Positions 18,809-26,393 of a stretch of 64,000 nt of DNA are shown piece by piece. Source of the stretch: Pseudomonas abietaniphila (GTDB lineage: Bacteria; Pseudomonadota; Gammaproteobacteria; Pseudomonadales; Pseudomonadaceae); NCBI RefSeq assembly GCF_900100795.1, contig NZ_FNCO01000017.1, positions 102,349-166,348 on the forward strand, written 5' to 3'. A program made the position numbers and the translations under genes. Each line of letters begins with the position of its first letter. Position 1 is the first letter of the stretch. The notes under the pieces were generated by a model, which did no database searches, was not told where the DNA came from, and saw only the letters and a program-made list of their open reading frames with translations.

Positions 18809-20029
18809 TCAAGCCTTGGTCAACTTCGCCACGGCGCGCTCGAAGCGGTCCAGGCCTTCGGTAATGTCCGCATCGTCGATCACCAGACTTGGCGCAAAAC
18901 GCACGACATCAGGGCCGGCCTGCAGAATCATCACGCCTTCGTGTTCGGCGGCGTTGAAGAACTCCTTGGCCTTGCCTTTCCAAGCGTCGGTCAGCACGCA
19001 GCCGATCAACAGGCCCAGGCCACGCACTTCGCTGAACACGCCGTATTGCTGGCCGATTTTCTCCAGGCGCGCCTTGAACAGGTCGTGCTTGGCGTTAACG
19101 CCCGCCAATACTTCTGGCGTGTTGACGACGTCGATCACCGCTTCGCCCACTGAGCACGCCAGCGGGTTGCCGCCGTACGTGGTGCCGTGAACGCCGACGG
19201 CCAGGTGCTTGGCGAGTTTTTCGGTGGTCAGCATGGCCGCCATCGGGAAACCACCGCCAATGCTCTTGGCGCTGGAAAGGATGTCCGGAGTGACGCCGTA
19301 ATGCATGTACGCAAACAGGTGGCCGCTGCGGCCCATGCCGCTCTGCACTTCGTCGAAGACCAGCAGCGCGTTGTGCTCGTCACACAGCGTGCGTGCGCCT
19401 TGCAGGTATTCAAGCTCGGCGGGCAGCACACCGCCTTCGCCCTGAATCGGCTCCAGCACGACGGCGCAGGTTTTGTCGCTGACAGCGGCTTTCAGCGCCG
19501 CGAGGTCGTTGTACGGCACGTGGGTGATGCCGGTGATCTTCGGGCCGAAACCGTCGGAGTACTTCGGCTGACCGCCCACGCTGACGGTAAACAGGGTGCG
19601 ACCGTGGAAGCTGTTCAGCGCGGCAACGATTTCGTACTTCTCGGTGCCATACAGGTCGTGAGCCACGCGACGGGCCAGCTTGAAGGCCGCTTCGTTGGCT
19701 TCGGCGCCGGAGTTACAGAAGAACACGCGCTCGGCGAACGTGGCGTCGACCAGCTTTTTGGCCAGGCGCAACGCAGGTTCGTTGGTGAATACGTTGGAGA
19801 CGTGCCACAGCTTGTTGGCTTGCTCGGTCAGTGCGCCGACCAGCGCCGGATGGGCGTGGCCCAGCACGTTGACTGCGATGCCGCCGGAGAAATCAACCAG
19901 TTCACGACCCGATTGATCCCAGACGCGGGAACCCTGGCCGCGCACCGGAATGAACGCTGCGGGGGCGTAGTTGGGGACCATCACCTGGTCAAAATCGGCA
20001 CGTTGCACCGGAACTTGCTCAACGGACAT
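18809..20029 (-). CDS. astC: Succinylornithine/acetylornithine aminotransferase AstC/AruC
   Basis: A 406-residue class-III PLP aminotransferase. PLP-binding features are CNSGAEANEAAFKLAR, the FDEVQSGMGRSG block and the Schiff-base lysine in SSAKSIGGGFP (Lys255). It converts N-succinylornithine plus 2-oxoglutarate to the semialdehyde; in P. aeruginosa AruC also serves as ArgD in arginine synthesis. It is the first gene of the AST cluster, with AGGAGACTCCG before the ATG and putative ArgR half-sites upstream. Confidence 0.95.
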   Translation of the reverse strand: MSVEQVPVQRADFDQVMVPNYAPAAFIPVRGQGSRVWDQSGRELVDFSGGIAVNVLGHAHPALVGALTEQANKLWHVSNVFTNEPALRLAKKLVDATFAERVFFCNSGAEANEAAFKLARRVAHDLYGTEKYEIVAALNSFHGRTLFTVSVGGQPKYSDGFGPKITGITHVPYNDLAALKAAVSDKTCAVVLEPIQGEGGVLPAELEYLQGARTLCDEHNALLVFDEVQSGMGRSGHLFAYMHYGVTPDILSSAKSIGGGFPMAAMLTTEKLAKHLAVGVHGTTYGGNPLACSVGEAVIDVVNTPEVLAGVNAKHDLFKARLEKIGQQYGVFSEVRGLGLLIGCVLTDAWKGKAKEFFNAAEHEGVMILQAGPDVVRFAPSLVIDDADITEGLDRFERAVAKLTKA

Positions 20030-20102
20030 CGGAGTCTCCTGAAGAGGAACGCCTGCCTGGGACTGGCGAGCGATGGGAGGATTGTAAGGACTGATTTCGG
20101 TC

Positions 20103-20174
20103 GGGCCTTGCCGCCAAGCGACAACTTCTTATAGCGCCAAACCGGCTTTTTCCGCGGCTTTCGGCAATGCGACA
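20103..20174 (-). promoter_or_regulatory. Putative ArgR operator half-sites before astC
   Basis: Reading the minus strand, TGTCGC-N8-AA-N5 is met exactly twice: TGTCGCATTGCCGAAA from 20174 and TGTCGCTTGGCGGCAA from 20123. This is the half-site reported for the AraC-type ArgR of P. aeruginosa. The two exact sites are 51 bp apart rather than adjacent, so partner half-sites would be degenerate. Confidence 0.55.
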
Positions 20175-20335
20175 AATAGCGTCGGAAAGGCGCAGTTTAA
20201 ACGTTGGGCGACGGTTGTAGCAGCGTCGTGTCGATTTGATTTACTGAAGCACTAAAGCAGAAATAGTAGAGCTCGATTTGAAGCAGGGCCTGGATTGGGC
20301 GCACAGGAACAAGGATTTCAGCGGCGCCTTAGCAT

Positions 20336-20428
20336 CCTGTGGGAGCGAATTCATTCGCGAGACGGCCTTACATCCAGCCGACCTCTGTCGCCCGAAACAT
20401 TTTTCGCGAATAAATTCGCTCCCACAGG
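20336..20428. repeat. Palindromic intergenic repeat (GTGGGAGCGAATTCATTCGC type)
   Basis: CCTGTGGGAGCGAATTCATT on the left and AATTCGCTCCCACAGG on the right form a long hairpin. The same type recurs at 41275-41368. Confidence 0.8.
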
Positions 20429-20453
20429 GATTCGAATCCGCTTGAAGACTTGC

Positions 20454-21443
20454 TTATCCGCGCTCGGCAGGCACCGAGGACAATTCGAACGGGCTGCTGC
20501 TGCGGCGCTGGTTGCGGTCTTCGCGAGGGGTGGCACCGAAGAAATTGCGGTAGGCGCTGGAGAAGTGGGGGCCTGAGGAGAAACCGCAGGAGAGGCCGAT
20601 CTGGATGATCGATTTGCTGGTCTGCATCAGCATCTGCCGCGCCTTGTTCAGGCGCAACTCAAGGTAATACTGACTGGGCACGCGGTTGAGGTACTGCTTG
20701 AAAATCCGCTCCAGCTGTCGTCGCGACACGCAGACGTGCTGGGCGATTTCATCGGTGGTCAACGGCTCTTCGATGTTGGCCTCCATCAACAGCACAGCCT
20801 GGGTCAGCTTCGGATGGCTGGAGCCCAAACGGTTCTGCAACGGAATGCGCTGACGCTCGCCACCTTCACGAATGCGTTCGACCACCAGTTCCTCGGAAAC
20901 CGCACCGGCCAGCTCTGCGCCATGATCTCGCGCCAGCACCGCCAGCAGCAGGTCCAGCACCGACATGCCGCCGCACGCGGTCAGGCGATCACGGTCCCAG
21001 TCGAACAGATGACTGGTGGCGATGACCTTGGGGAAACGCTCGGCGAAATCATCCTGCCAGCGCCAGTGCACCGCCGCCCGGTAACCGTCCAGCAACCCCA
21101 ACTGCGCCAGCGGATAAACCCCCGCCGACAGACCGCCAATCACACAGCCCGCACGCACCAGTTGTTTGAGCGCACCGGCCAGTGCTGACGCCATGGGCGC
21201 TGGCGGCTCATCGGCGAGCAGGAACACTTTCTGACACCCTTCGAGACGACCGCCCCACGGCTCACCCGGCAATTGCCAGCTGGCACCGTCAACCGCCGTG
21301 GCGGGCTCTGCCTGCATGAACGTCAGTTCGTAAACCACGTCGGGATGAACGCGCTGAGCAACACGCAGGGCTTCCTCCGCCAGTGCCAGCGTCAGGGCTT
21401 TGGTACCGGGCCAGATAAGAAATCCAATTCGATGGGCAGTCAT
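20454..21443 (-). CDS. argR: ArgR, AraC/GlxA-type arginine regulator
   Basis: A 329-residue regulator. Residues about 1-195 form a DJ-1/GATase-like sensor (RIGFLIWPGTKALTLALAEE, then CVIGGLSAGVYPLAQLGLLDG). Residues about 225-310 hold the double helix-turn-helix of the AraC family (HVCVSRRQLERIFKQYL, FSSGPHFSSAYRNFFGATP). This is the Pseudomonas ArgR, unrelated to E. coli ArgR. It activates aru, aot and other arginine catabolic genes and represses synthesis. It is the last gene of the aotJQMOP-argR unit, as in P. aeruginosa. ATG at 21443 gives the family start MTAHRIGFLIWPG. Confidence 0.95.
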   Translation of the reverse strand: MTAHRIGFLIWPGTKALTLALAEEALRVAQRVHPDVVYELTFMQAEPATAVDGASWQLPGEPWGGRLEGCQKVFLLADEPPAPMASALAGALKQLVRAGCVIGGLSAGVYPLAQLGLLDGYRAAVHWRWQDDFAERFPKVIATSHLFDWDRDRLTACGGMSVLDLLLAVLARDHGAELAGAVSEELVVERIREGGERQRIPLQNRLGSSHPKLTQAVLLMEANIEEPLTTDEIAQHVCVSRRQLERIFKQYLNRVPSQYYLELRLNKARQMLMQTSKSIIQIGLSCGFSSGPHFSSAYRNFFGATPREDRNQRRSSSPFELSSVPAERG

Positions 21444-21590
21444 GGCGTGCAATCCGAAACGTGTCGCTGTTATGGGCCGCACGGCAAGCGTGCGGTAAAT
21501 CTCTTGCGCTCAGTTCATGGCAGCGGTTTGGGTGACGCGCAGCATGAACTGTTCTGACACAAAACGCACCGTTCGAGACGGTGCCGATCC

Positions 21591-22355
21591 CTACTTCAAA
21601 CTGCCGGACAGGAACTGCTGCAGCCGCTCCGACTTCGGATTAACCAGCACTTCGCGCGGGTCTCCGCTCTCTTCGACCAGACCCTTGTGCAGGAAGATCA
21701 ACTGGTTCGACACCTCGCGGGCAAAGCCCATTTCGTGGGTCACCACCACCATGGTGCGGCCTTCCTGCGCCAGCGCCTGCATGACTTTCAGTACGTCACC
21801 CACCAACTCCGGGTCCAGCGCTGAGGTAGGCTCGTCGAACAGCATGACCTCAGGCTCCATGGCCAGCGCCCGGGCAATCGCAACCCGCTGCTGCTCGCCA
21901 CCGGACATGTGCCCCGGGTAGGCATCCTTGCGATGGGCCACGCCCACTTTGTTCAAGTAATGCTCGGCCTTTTCCAGCGCTTCTTTCTTCGACACGCCGA
22001 GCACATGGATCGGGGCCTCGATGATGTTTTCCAGGGCCGTCATGTGCGACCACAGGTTGAAGTGCTGGAACACCATCGACAGGCGCGACCGCATGCGCTG
22101 CAGCTGTTTGGGGTCGGCGGCCTTAAGCCCGCCGTCCTTGTTGTCGACCAGTTTCAGCTCTTCGTTGTTGAGCAGAATGCGGCCAGACTTAGGTTGTTCC
22201 AGCAAATTGATGCAGCGCAGAAACGTACTTTTGCCCGAGCCGCTGGAGCCGATGATGCTGATCACATCGCCCGCCTTGGCGGTGAGCGAAACGCCTTTGA
22301 GCACTTCGTGACTGCCGTAGCACTTGTGCAGGTCCTGGACTTCCAGTTTGTTCAT
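21591..22355 (-). CDS. aotP: AotP, arginine/ornithine ABC transporter ATPase
   Basis: A 254-residue ATPase with Walker A GSSGSGKST (residues 36-44), a Q-loop in FQHFNLWSHMT, signature MSGGEQQRVAIARAL and Walker B VMLFDEPTSALDP. It energises uptake of arginine and ornithine through AotQ and AotM. Length and sequence match HisP/AotP-type polar amino acid importers. ATG at 22355 (MNKLEVQDLHKCYG) is used; an upstream in-frame ATG would add five residues. It begins 22 bases after aotO ends. Confidence 0.96.
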   Translation of the reverse strand: MNKLEVQDLHKCYGSHEVLKGVSLTAKAGDVISIIGSSGSGKSTFLRCINLLEQPKSGRILLNNEELKLVDNKDGGLKAADPKQLQRMRSRLSMVFQHFNLWSHMTALENIIEAPIHVLGVSKKEALEKAEHYLNKVGVAHRKDAYPGHMSGGEQQRVAIARALAMEPEVMLFDEPTSALDPELVGDVLKVMQALAQEGRTMVVVTHEMGFAREVSNQLIFLHKGLVEESGDPREVLVNPKSERLQQFLSGSLK

Positions 22356-22376
22356 GATGTCGGTTCTCACAAGTAA

Positions 22377-23489
22377 TCAGTCACTGAGCAAGCGGCCGGT
22401 GCGCAACGGGGTACGACCCGCCACTTTGGCCATCCAGTAGCCCGGCTGGGCATAACGCAGTTTTTCGATGGCGAACAACACGCCTGCCGTCCCCGCGCAC
22501 ACGGTGGTCGCGCGATCGTTCAAGGGGTCGATGACTTCGAACAGCGGTTCGCCAGGCTCGACCCATGCTCCGGCCGGGCGCAGGAATGTCAGGACGCCCG
22601 CGTGCGGCGCGTAGATCATTTCGGTGCCTTCGAACGGCATGCCTTCGCAGGCTTCGAACGCCGGCTGCGGCCACTCACCGCTGATCAAACCGTGCTCGGC
22701 GAGGAACGCCAGGATGCCTTCGGCGTAAGCTTCGGCGTCGGCCTTGCCGGTGTTGGTCTGGCCGCCCAGTTCCAGGGTGGTGGACATGCACGCCAGCGGG
22801 ATCTGTGCATCCGCAAACTGCTTGGCCAGCCTCAGCCATGGTAACGAGCAGGCTTCGTCGAACGAGCTGCCGCCGGAGTCTTCAGCCAGCAAACCGACAC
22901 TCACGCCCAGGTGCGCCGACAATGAACGCCATTGCGGCCAGTGCTGCGGCAAGGCGTACATGTGCAGCGACGCGTCGGTGTCGCAGTGCAGATCCAGCAC
23001 GATGTCTGCCGTGCAGGCATGGCTCAGCAACACGCGCTGCATGCCGGCGAGTTCGCTGCCCGCGGGCGGCAACTGGTCAAGCACATCGACCATGGCCTGA
23101 CGAATCAGCTTCACGTTCGCGTGCGCATCGTCGCCCAGCTTGCCCGCCAGGCGCTCGGCGACCGGCTCACTCAGTTCAGTGAAGTCGCGGTTGAAATTCT
23201 TGCCGCTGCCGTATTCGAATCGGCCCTGATGATTGCCTTGCAGCAATTGACCCAGACCGATCGGGTTGGCGACCGGCACCAGCTCGATGACACCGTTGAG
23301 CAGGCCCTGCTCTTCCAGTTGAGTCAGGCGCTTTTTGAGCTCCCAGGCGGTGCGCATGCCGGGTAATTCGTCAGCGTGCAGGCTGGCCTGAATGTAGGCC
23401 TTGCGCCCGCCCTCGCCGAAGCGAAAGACGCTCAGGGTGCGTTCCGTGCCCAAGGTGCTCCAGGGCAGGCTGTGATCGATGCGTTGCAT
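22377..23489 (-). CDS. aotO: AotO, succinylglutamate desuccinylase/aspartoacylase-like protein
   Basis: A 370-residue protein of the AstE/AspA-like zinc carboxypeptidase family. The block ASLHADELPGM (residues about 36-46) keeps His and Glu as first ligands and DIVLDLHCDTDASLHMYAL supplies the second histidine. A C-terminal beta domain includes EMIYAPHAGVLTFLRPAGAW. It lies inside the transporter operon between the permease and ATPase genes, as in P. aeruginosa. There it was reported not to be needed for uptake, so its substrate remains unknown. Confidence 0.9.
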   Translation of the reverse strand: MQRIDHSLPWSTLGTERTLSVFRFGEGGRKAYIQASLHADELPGMRTAWELKKRLTQLEEQGLLNGVIELVPVANPIGLGQLLQGNHQGRFEYGSGKNFNRDFTELSEPVAERLAGKLGDDAHANVKLIRQAMVDVLDQLPPAGSELAGMQRVLLSHACTADIVLDLHCDTDASLHMYALPQHWPQWRSLSAHLGVSVGLLAEDSGGSSFDEACSLPWLRLAKQFADAQIPLACMSTTLELGGQTNTGKADAEAYAEGILAFLAEHGLISGEWPQPAFEACEGMPFEGTEMIYAPHAGVLTFLRPAGAWVEPGEPLFEVIDPLNDRATTVCAGTAGVLFAIEKLRYAQPGYWMAKVAGRTPLRTGRLLSD

Positions 23490-23490
23490 A

Positions 23491-24189
23491 TCAGTGCTTC
23501 CTCGGTGCGAGGTAACTGAGCCAGCGGCGCTCGGCCAGCTTGAACAGTTTCACCAGAATGAAAGTCAGGCACAGGTAAAACACGCCGGCGGTGATGTAGG
23601 CCTCGAAGGGCAGATAGAACTGCGCATTGACGGTGCGCGCCGCGCCGGTGATGTCGATCAGCGTGACGATGGAGGCCAGACTCGTGGTCTGCAGCATCAT
23701 GATCACTTCGTTGCTGTATTGCGGCAGCGCCCGGCGCAAGGCCGACGGCAGCAGAATGCGGCGGTACATCTTGGCCTTCGACATGCCCATCGCCCGAGCG
23801 GCTTCGATCTCGCCGGGCGGTGTGGACTTGAGGCTGCCGGCGATGATCTCGGCGGTGTAGGCGCTGGTGTTGATGGCGAACGCCAGGCACGCGCAGAACG
23901 TCGCGCTCGACAGCCACGGCCAGAGGATGCTCGCGCGCACCGCTTCGAATTGCGCCAGACCGTAATAGATCAGGAACAACTGCACCAGCATCGGCGTGCC
24001 ACGAATCACGTAGGTGTAGCTCCAGGCCAGCAGGTTGACCCAGGCGACCTTGGACACGCGCATCAAGCCCAGCGGCAATGCCGCCAACAGGCCGAAGAAC
24101 AGCGACAGCGCGAGCAATTTGAGGGTGATCAACAGACCGCCGAAGTACAGCGGCAGGCTTTCCCAGACGACGTTGTAATCGAAGATCAT
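23491..24189 (-). CDS. aotM: AotM, arginine/ornithine ABC permease
   Basis: A 232-residue inner-membrane permease with about five membrane segments. The EAA loop (EIEAARAMGMSKAKMYRRIL) that contacts AotP is clear. It begins MIFDYNVVWESLPLYFGGLL; its ATG overlaps the aotQ stop as ATGA, and aotO follows one base after its stop, so the genes are tightly coupled. Confidence 0.95.
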   Translation of the reverse strand: MIFDYNVVWESLPLYFGGLLITLKLLALSLFFGLLAALPLGLMRVSKVAWVNLLAWSYTYVIRGTPMLVQLFLIYYGLAQFEAVRASILWPWLSSATFCACLAFAINTSAYTAEIIAGSLKSTPPGEIEAARAMGMSKAKMYRRILLPSALRRALPQYSNEVIMMLQTTSLASIVTLIDITGAARTVNAQFYLPFEAYITAGVFYLCLTFILVKLFKLAERRWLSYLAPRKH

Positions 24190-24875
24190 AGGTCTGCCAC
24201 CCTTACGCCGGCCGAGTAGCGTTTTTCGATAAAGCGCAGTACCAGCAGCGAGACACTGGTGATCACCAGGTACATGGCCGCGACTGCGAGGAAGAAAGTG
24301 AAGGGTTCGCGGGTGGCATCCGCCGCCTGCTTGGCCTTGAACATCATGTCTTGCAGACCGACCACGGATATCAGCGCGGTGGCCTTGGTCAGCACCAGCC
24401 AGTTGTTGGTGAACCCCGGGATCGCCAGACGAATCATCTGCGGCACCAGGATGCGGAAGAACACCCGCGAGCTGCTCATGCCGTAGGCCATACCGGCTTC
24501 GGCCTGCCCTTTGGGAATCGCCATGAAAGCGCCACGGAAGGTTTCCGAGAGGTACGCACCAAAAATGAAACCCAGCGTACCGATGCCGGCCATCAGCGGG
24601 TTCAGATCGATGTAATCGTCGTGACCCAGCAGGGGCGCGACGCGGTTGAGCAGGTCCTGACCGCCGTAGAAAATCAGCAGGATCAGCACCAGGTCAGGAA
24701 TGCCACGAATGACCGTGGAGTACAGATCGCCCAGCCAGGCCAGCCAGCGCACCGGCGACAGGCGCAGCGACACGCCGATCAGACCGAGCACGATCGCCAG
24801 TGCCATGGAGCACAGAGCGAGTTGCAGGGTCAGCCATGCACCGTCGAGGATGACGGCTCCGTAGCCTTTCAACAT
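24186..24875 (-). CDS. aotQ: AotQ, arginine/ornithine ABC permease
   Basis: A 229-residue permease, MLKGYGAVILDGAWLTLQLA..., with the EAA loop GQAEAGMAYGMSSSRVFFRI and the conserved motif VIRGIPDLVLILLIFYGGQ of HisQ-type proteins. It forms the membrane channel with AotM. It starts 90 bases after aotJ and overlaps aotM by four bases. Confidence 0.95.
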   Translation of the reverse strand: MLKGYGAVILDGAWLTLQLALCSMALAIVLGLIGVSLRLSPVRWLAWLGDLYSTVIRGIPDLVLILLIFYGGQDLLNRVAPLLGHDDYIDLNPLMAGIGTLGFIFGAYLSETFRGAFMAIPKGQAEAGMAYGMSSSRVFFRILVPQMIRLAIPGFTNNWLVLTKATALISVVGLQDMMFKAKQAADATREPFTFFLAVAAMYLVITSVSLLVLRFIEKRYSAGVRVADL

Positions 24876-24965
24876 GTTGTTTGGCCCTCGAGCGCGGGAT
24901 AGAAAAATGGCGCAATCAGGAGGATCGAATACCCACTGCTTGCGCCATCAGGTGCTGGCTTCGAC

Positions 24966-25742
24966 TTACTGGCCGTAGATGTCGAAGTTGAAGTACTTGT
25001 CTTGAATGGCCTTGTATTTGCCGTTGGCACGGATGGCTGCGATGGCTGCGTTGATCTTGTCCAGATCGGCCTTGTCGCCTTTGCGAACCGCGATGCCGAC
25101 GCCGTCGCCGAAGTAGTTGACGTCGGTGAACGCCGGGCCGACAAACGCATAGCCCTTGCCTGAATCAGTGTTCAGGAAGCCGTCCTGCAACAGGGTGGCG
25201 TCTGCAACGGTACCGTCAAGACGACCGGCACCGATGTCCAGGTAGATCTCGTTCTGCGAGCTGTATGGCTTGATTTCAGCGCCCAGTGGAGCCAGGACTT
25301 CCTTGGCGAAACGCTCGTGGATCGAACCACGCTGCACACCGATGTTCTTGCCCTTGAGTTCGGTCAGGCCGTCGCTGACGACGGTGCCTTGCTTCATGAC
25401 CAGACGGGCCGGGGTGTTGTAGTACTTGTTGGTGAAGTCGACGGACTTCTTGCGGTCTTCGGTGATGGACATCGAGGACAGGATGGCGTCGATCTTGCGC
25501 ACTTTCAGCGCAGGGATCAGGCCGTCGAACTCTTGCTCGACCCAGACGCACTTGACCTTCATCTCTTCGCACAGGGCGTTCCCGATGTCGTAGTCGAAAC
25601 CGACGATGCTGCCATCAGGCGCTTTCGAGGCGAATGGAGGGTACGCCGCTTCGATGCCGATTTTCAGTGGCTTTTCATCGGCGAACACCGGCTGTGCCAA
25701 TACGGACAGCGCCAGCGCACCCAGCAGCATGAGCTTTTTCAT
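24966..25742 (-). CDS. aotJ: AotJ, arginine/ornithine periplasmic binding protein
   Basis: A 258-residue exported protein. Residues 1-21 (MKKLMLLGALALSVLAQPVFA) form a signal peptide. The mature part has the LAO/HisJ type-2 binding fold: KIGIEAAYPPFASKAPDGS, GFDYDIGNALCEEMKVKC (paired cysteines) and SMSITEDRKKSVDFTNKYY. It is the first gene of aotJQMOP-argR and likely the most highly expressed. ATG at 25742 is chosen for the signal peptide. Putative ArgR half-sites lie upstream. Confidence 0.96.
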   Translation of the reverse strand: MKKLMLLGALALSVLAQPVFADEKPLKIGIEAAYPPFASKAPDGSIVGFDYDIGNALCEEMKVKCVWVEQEFDGLIPALKVRKIDAILSSMSITEDRKKSVDFTNKYYNTPARLVMKQGTVVSDGLTELKGKNIGVQRGSIHERFAKEVLAPLGAEIKPYSSQNEIYLDIGAGRLDGTVADATLLQDGFLNTDSGKGYAFVGPAFTDVNYFGDGVGIAVRKGDKADLDKINAAIAAIRANGKYKAIQDKYFNFDIYGQ

Positions 25743-25867
25743 TCTTGGAACTCCATCGGTATAACGCGACAAATGGCAGTGAGCGAAACGCTCAATGTGC
25801 AGAAGGAATAACTGAAATTGCGACGCGAGGTGCCATCGAGTCTCAGGGCTCGACAAGCCTTCGGCGA

Positions 25868-25919
25868 GTGATCGGCATTTTAGCGACAGGTTGAAAGTCG
25901 ATATTTCTTCAATGCGACA
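25868..25919 (-). promoter_or_regulatory. Putative ArgR operator half-sites before aotJ
   Basis: From 25919 the minus strand reads TGTCGCATTGAAGAAA, an exact TGTCGC-N8-AA half-site. A second TGTCGC begins at 25888 with a poorer downstream part. A third TGTCGC (from 25771) lies near the start codon. ArgR control of the aot operon is known in P. aeruginosa. Confidence 0.5.
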
Positions 25920-26197
25920 ACTAGTTACAGAAGCACTGGAAATGCCGATCAGCCTGATTGACAGCCCCAGGCGTTTATGCAAGAGGCTCTTTTGGCAAAC
26001 CTATCAACGAAGCAAATAACGCGCCCATTATTGGCAAAGCCTTCTAATCCGGCAAGTCTGGCGTGGAGGCACGCCGGTTTGAGGCGATGAAGTGCATCAA
26101 TTTCGGGGTGAAATGCCCCACCCAGGTGCGCAGGGTGACAGCCTGAGGGGGACGGTAACAAATCGATATATATCCCGGTTTCCAATCCCCCTATTGT

Positions 26198-26294
26198 CCC
26201 TGTAGGAGCTGCTGGAGGTTACGACAGTGGCGAACGCGGCCTGCCTGACACTCCGCATTCGCCACTGTCGTAACCTCCAGCAGCTCCTACAGGG
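26198..26294. repeat. Long palindrome with GAGGTTACGA core
   Basis: The left arm starts CCCTGTAGGAGCTGCTGGAG and the right arm ends CTCCAGCAGCTCCTACAGGG. The arms match without visible error for about 36 bases around a short centre. It is a variant of the intergenic repeats that carries GAGGTTACGAC in the arm. Confidence 0.85.
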
Positions 26295-26344
26295 ATGAGT
26301 GCGCTTTCACTAAGAGAATGCTGATCCTGAGGGACAGTCATAAA

Positions 26345-26384
26345 AACGCCCCGCCCGGCTTTCACCGAACGGGGCGCTTTCGAC
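26345..26384 (-). terminator. acsA intrinsic terminator
   Basis: Minus strand GCGCCCCG ... CGGGGCGTTTTTATG just after the acsA stop. Confidence 0.75.
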
Positions 26385-26393
26385 CGCTGAGCG

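Larger units (their letters stand above)
20030..20453. other. astC promoter region
   Basis: No gene. It contains two ArgR-type half-sites (20103-20123 and 20154-20174) and a REP-like palindrome at 20336-20428 next to the argR stop. Confidence 0.5.
25743..26393. other. aotJ promoter region and acsA 3' flank
   Basis: No gene. It includes several GCGACA words (reverse of TGTCGC) at 25766-25771, 25883-25888 and 25914-25919, a 97-bp palindrome at 26198-26294 and the acsA terminator. Confidence 0.5.
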
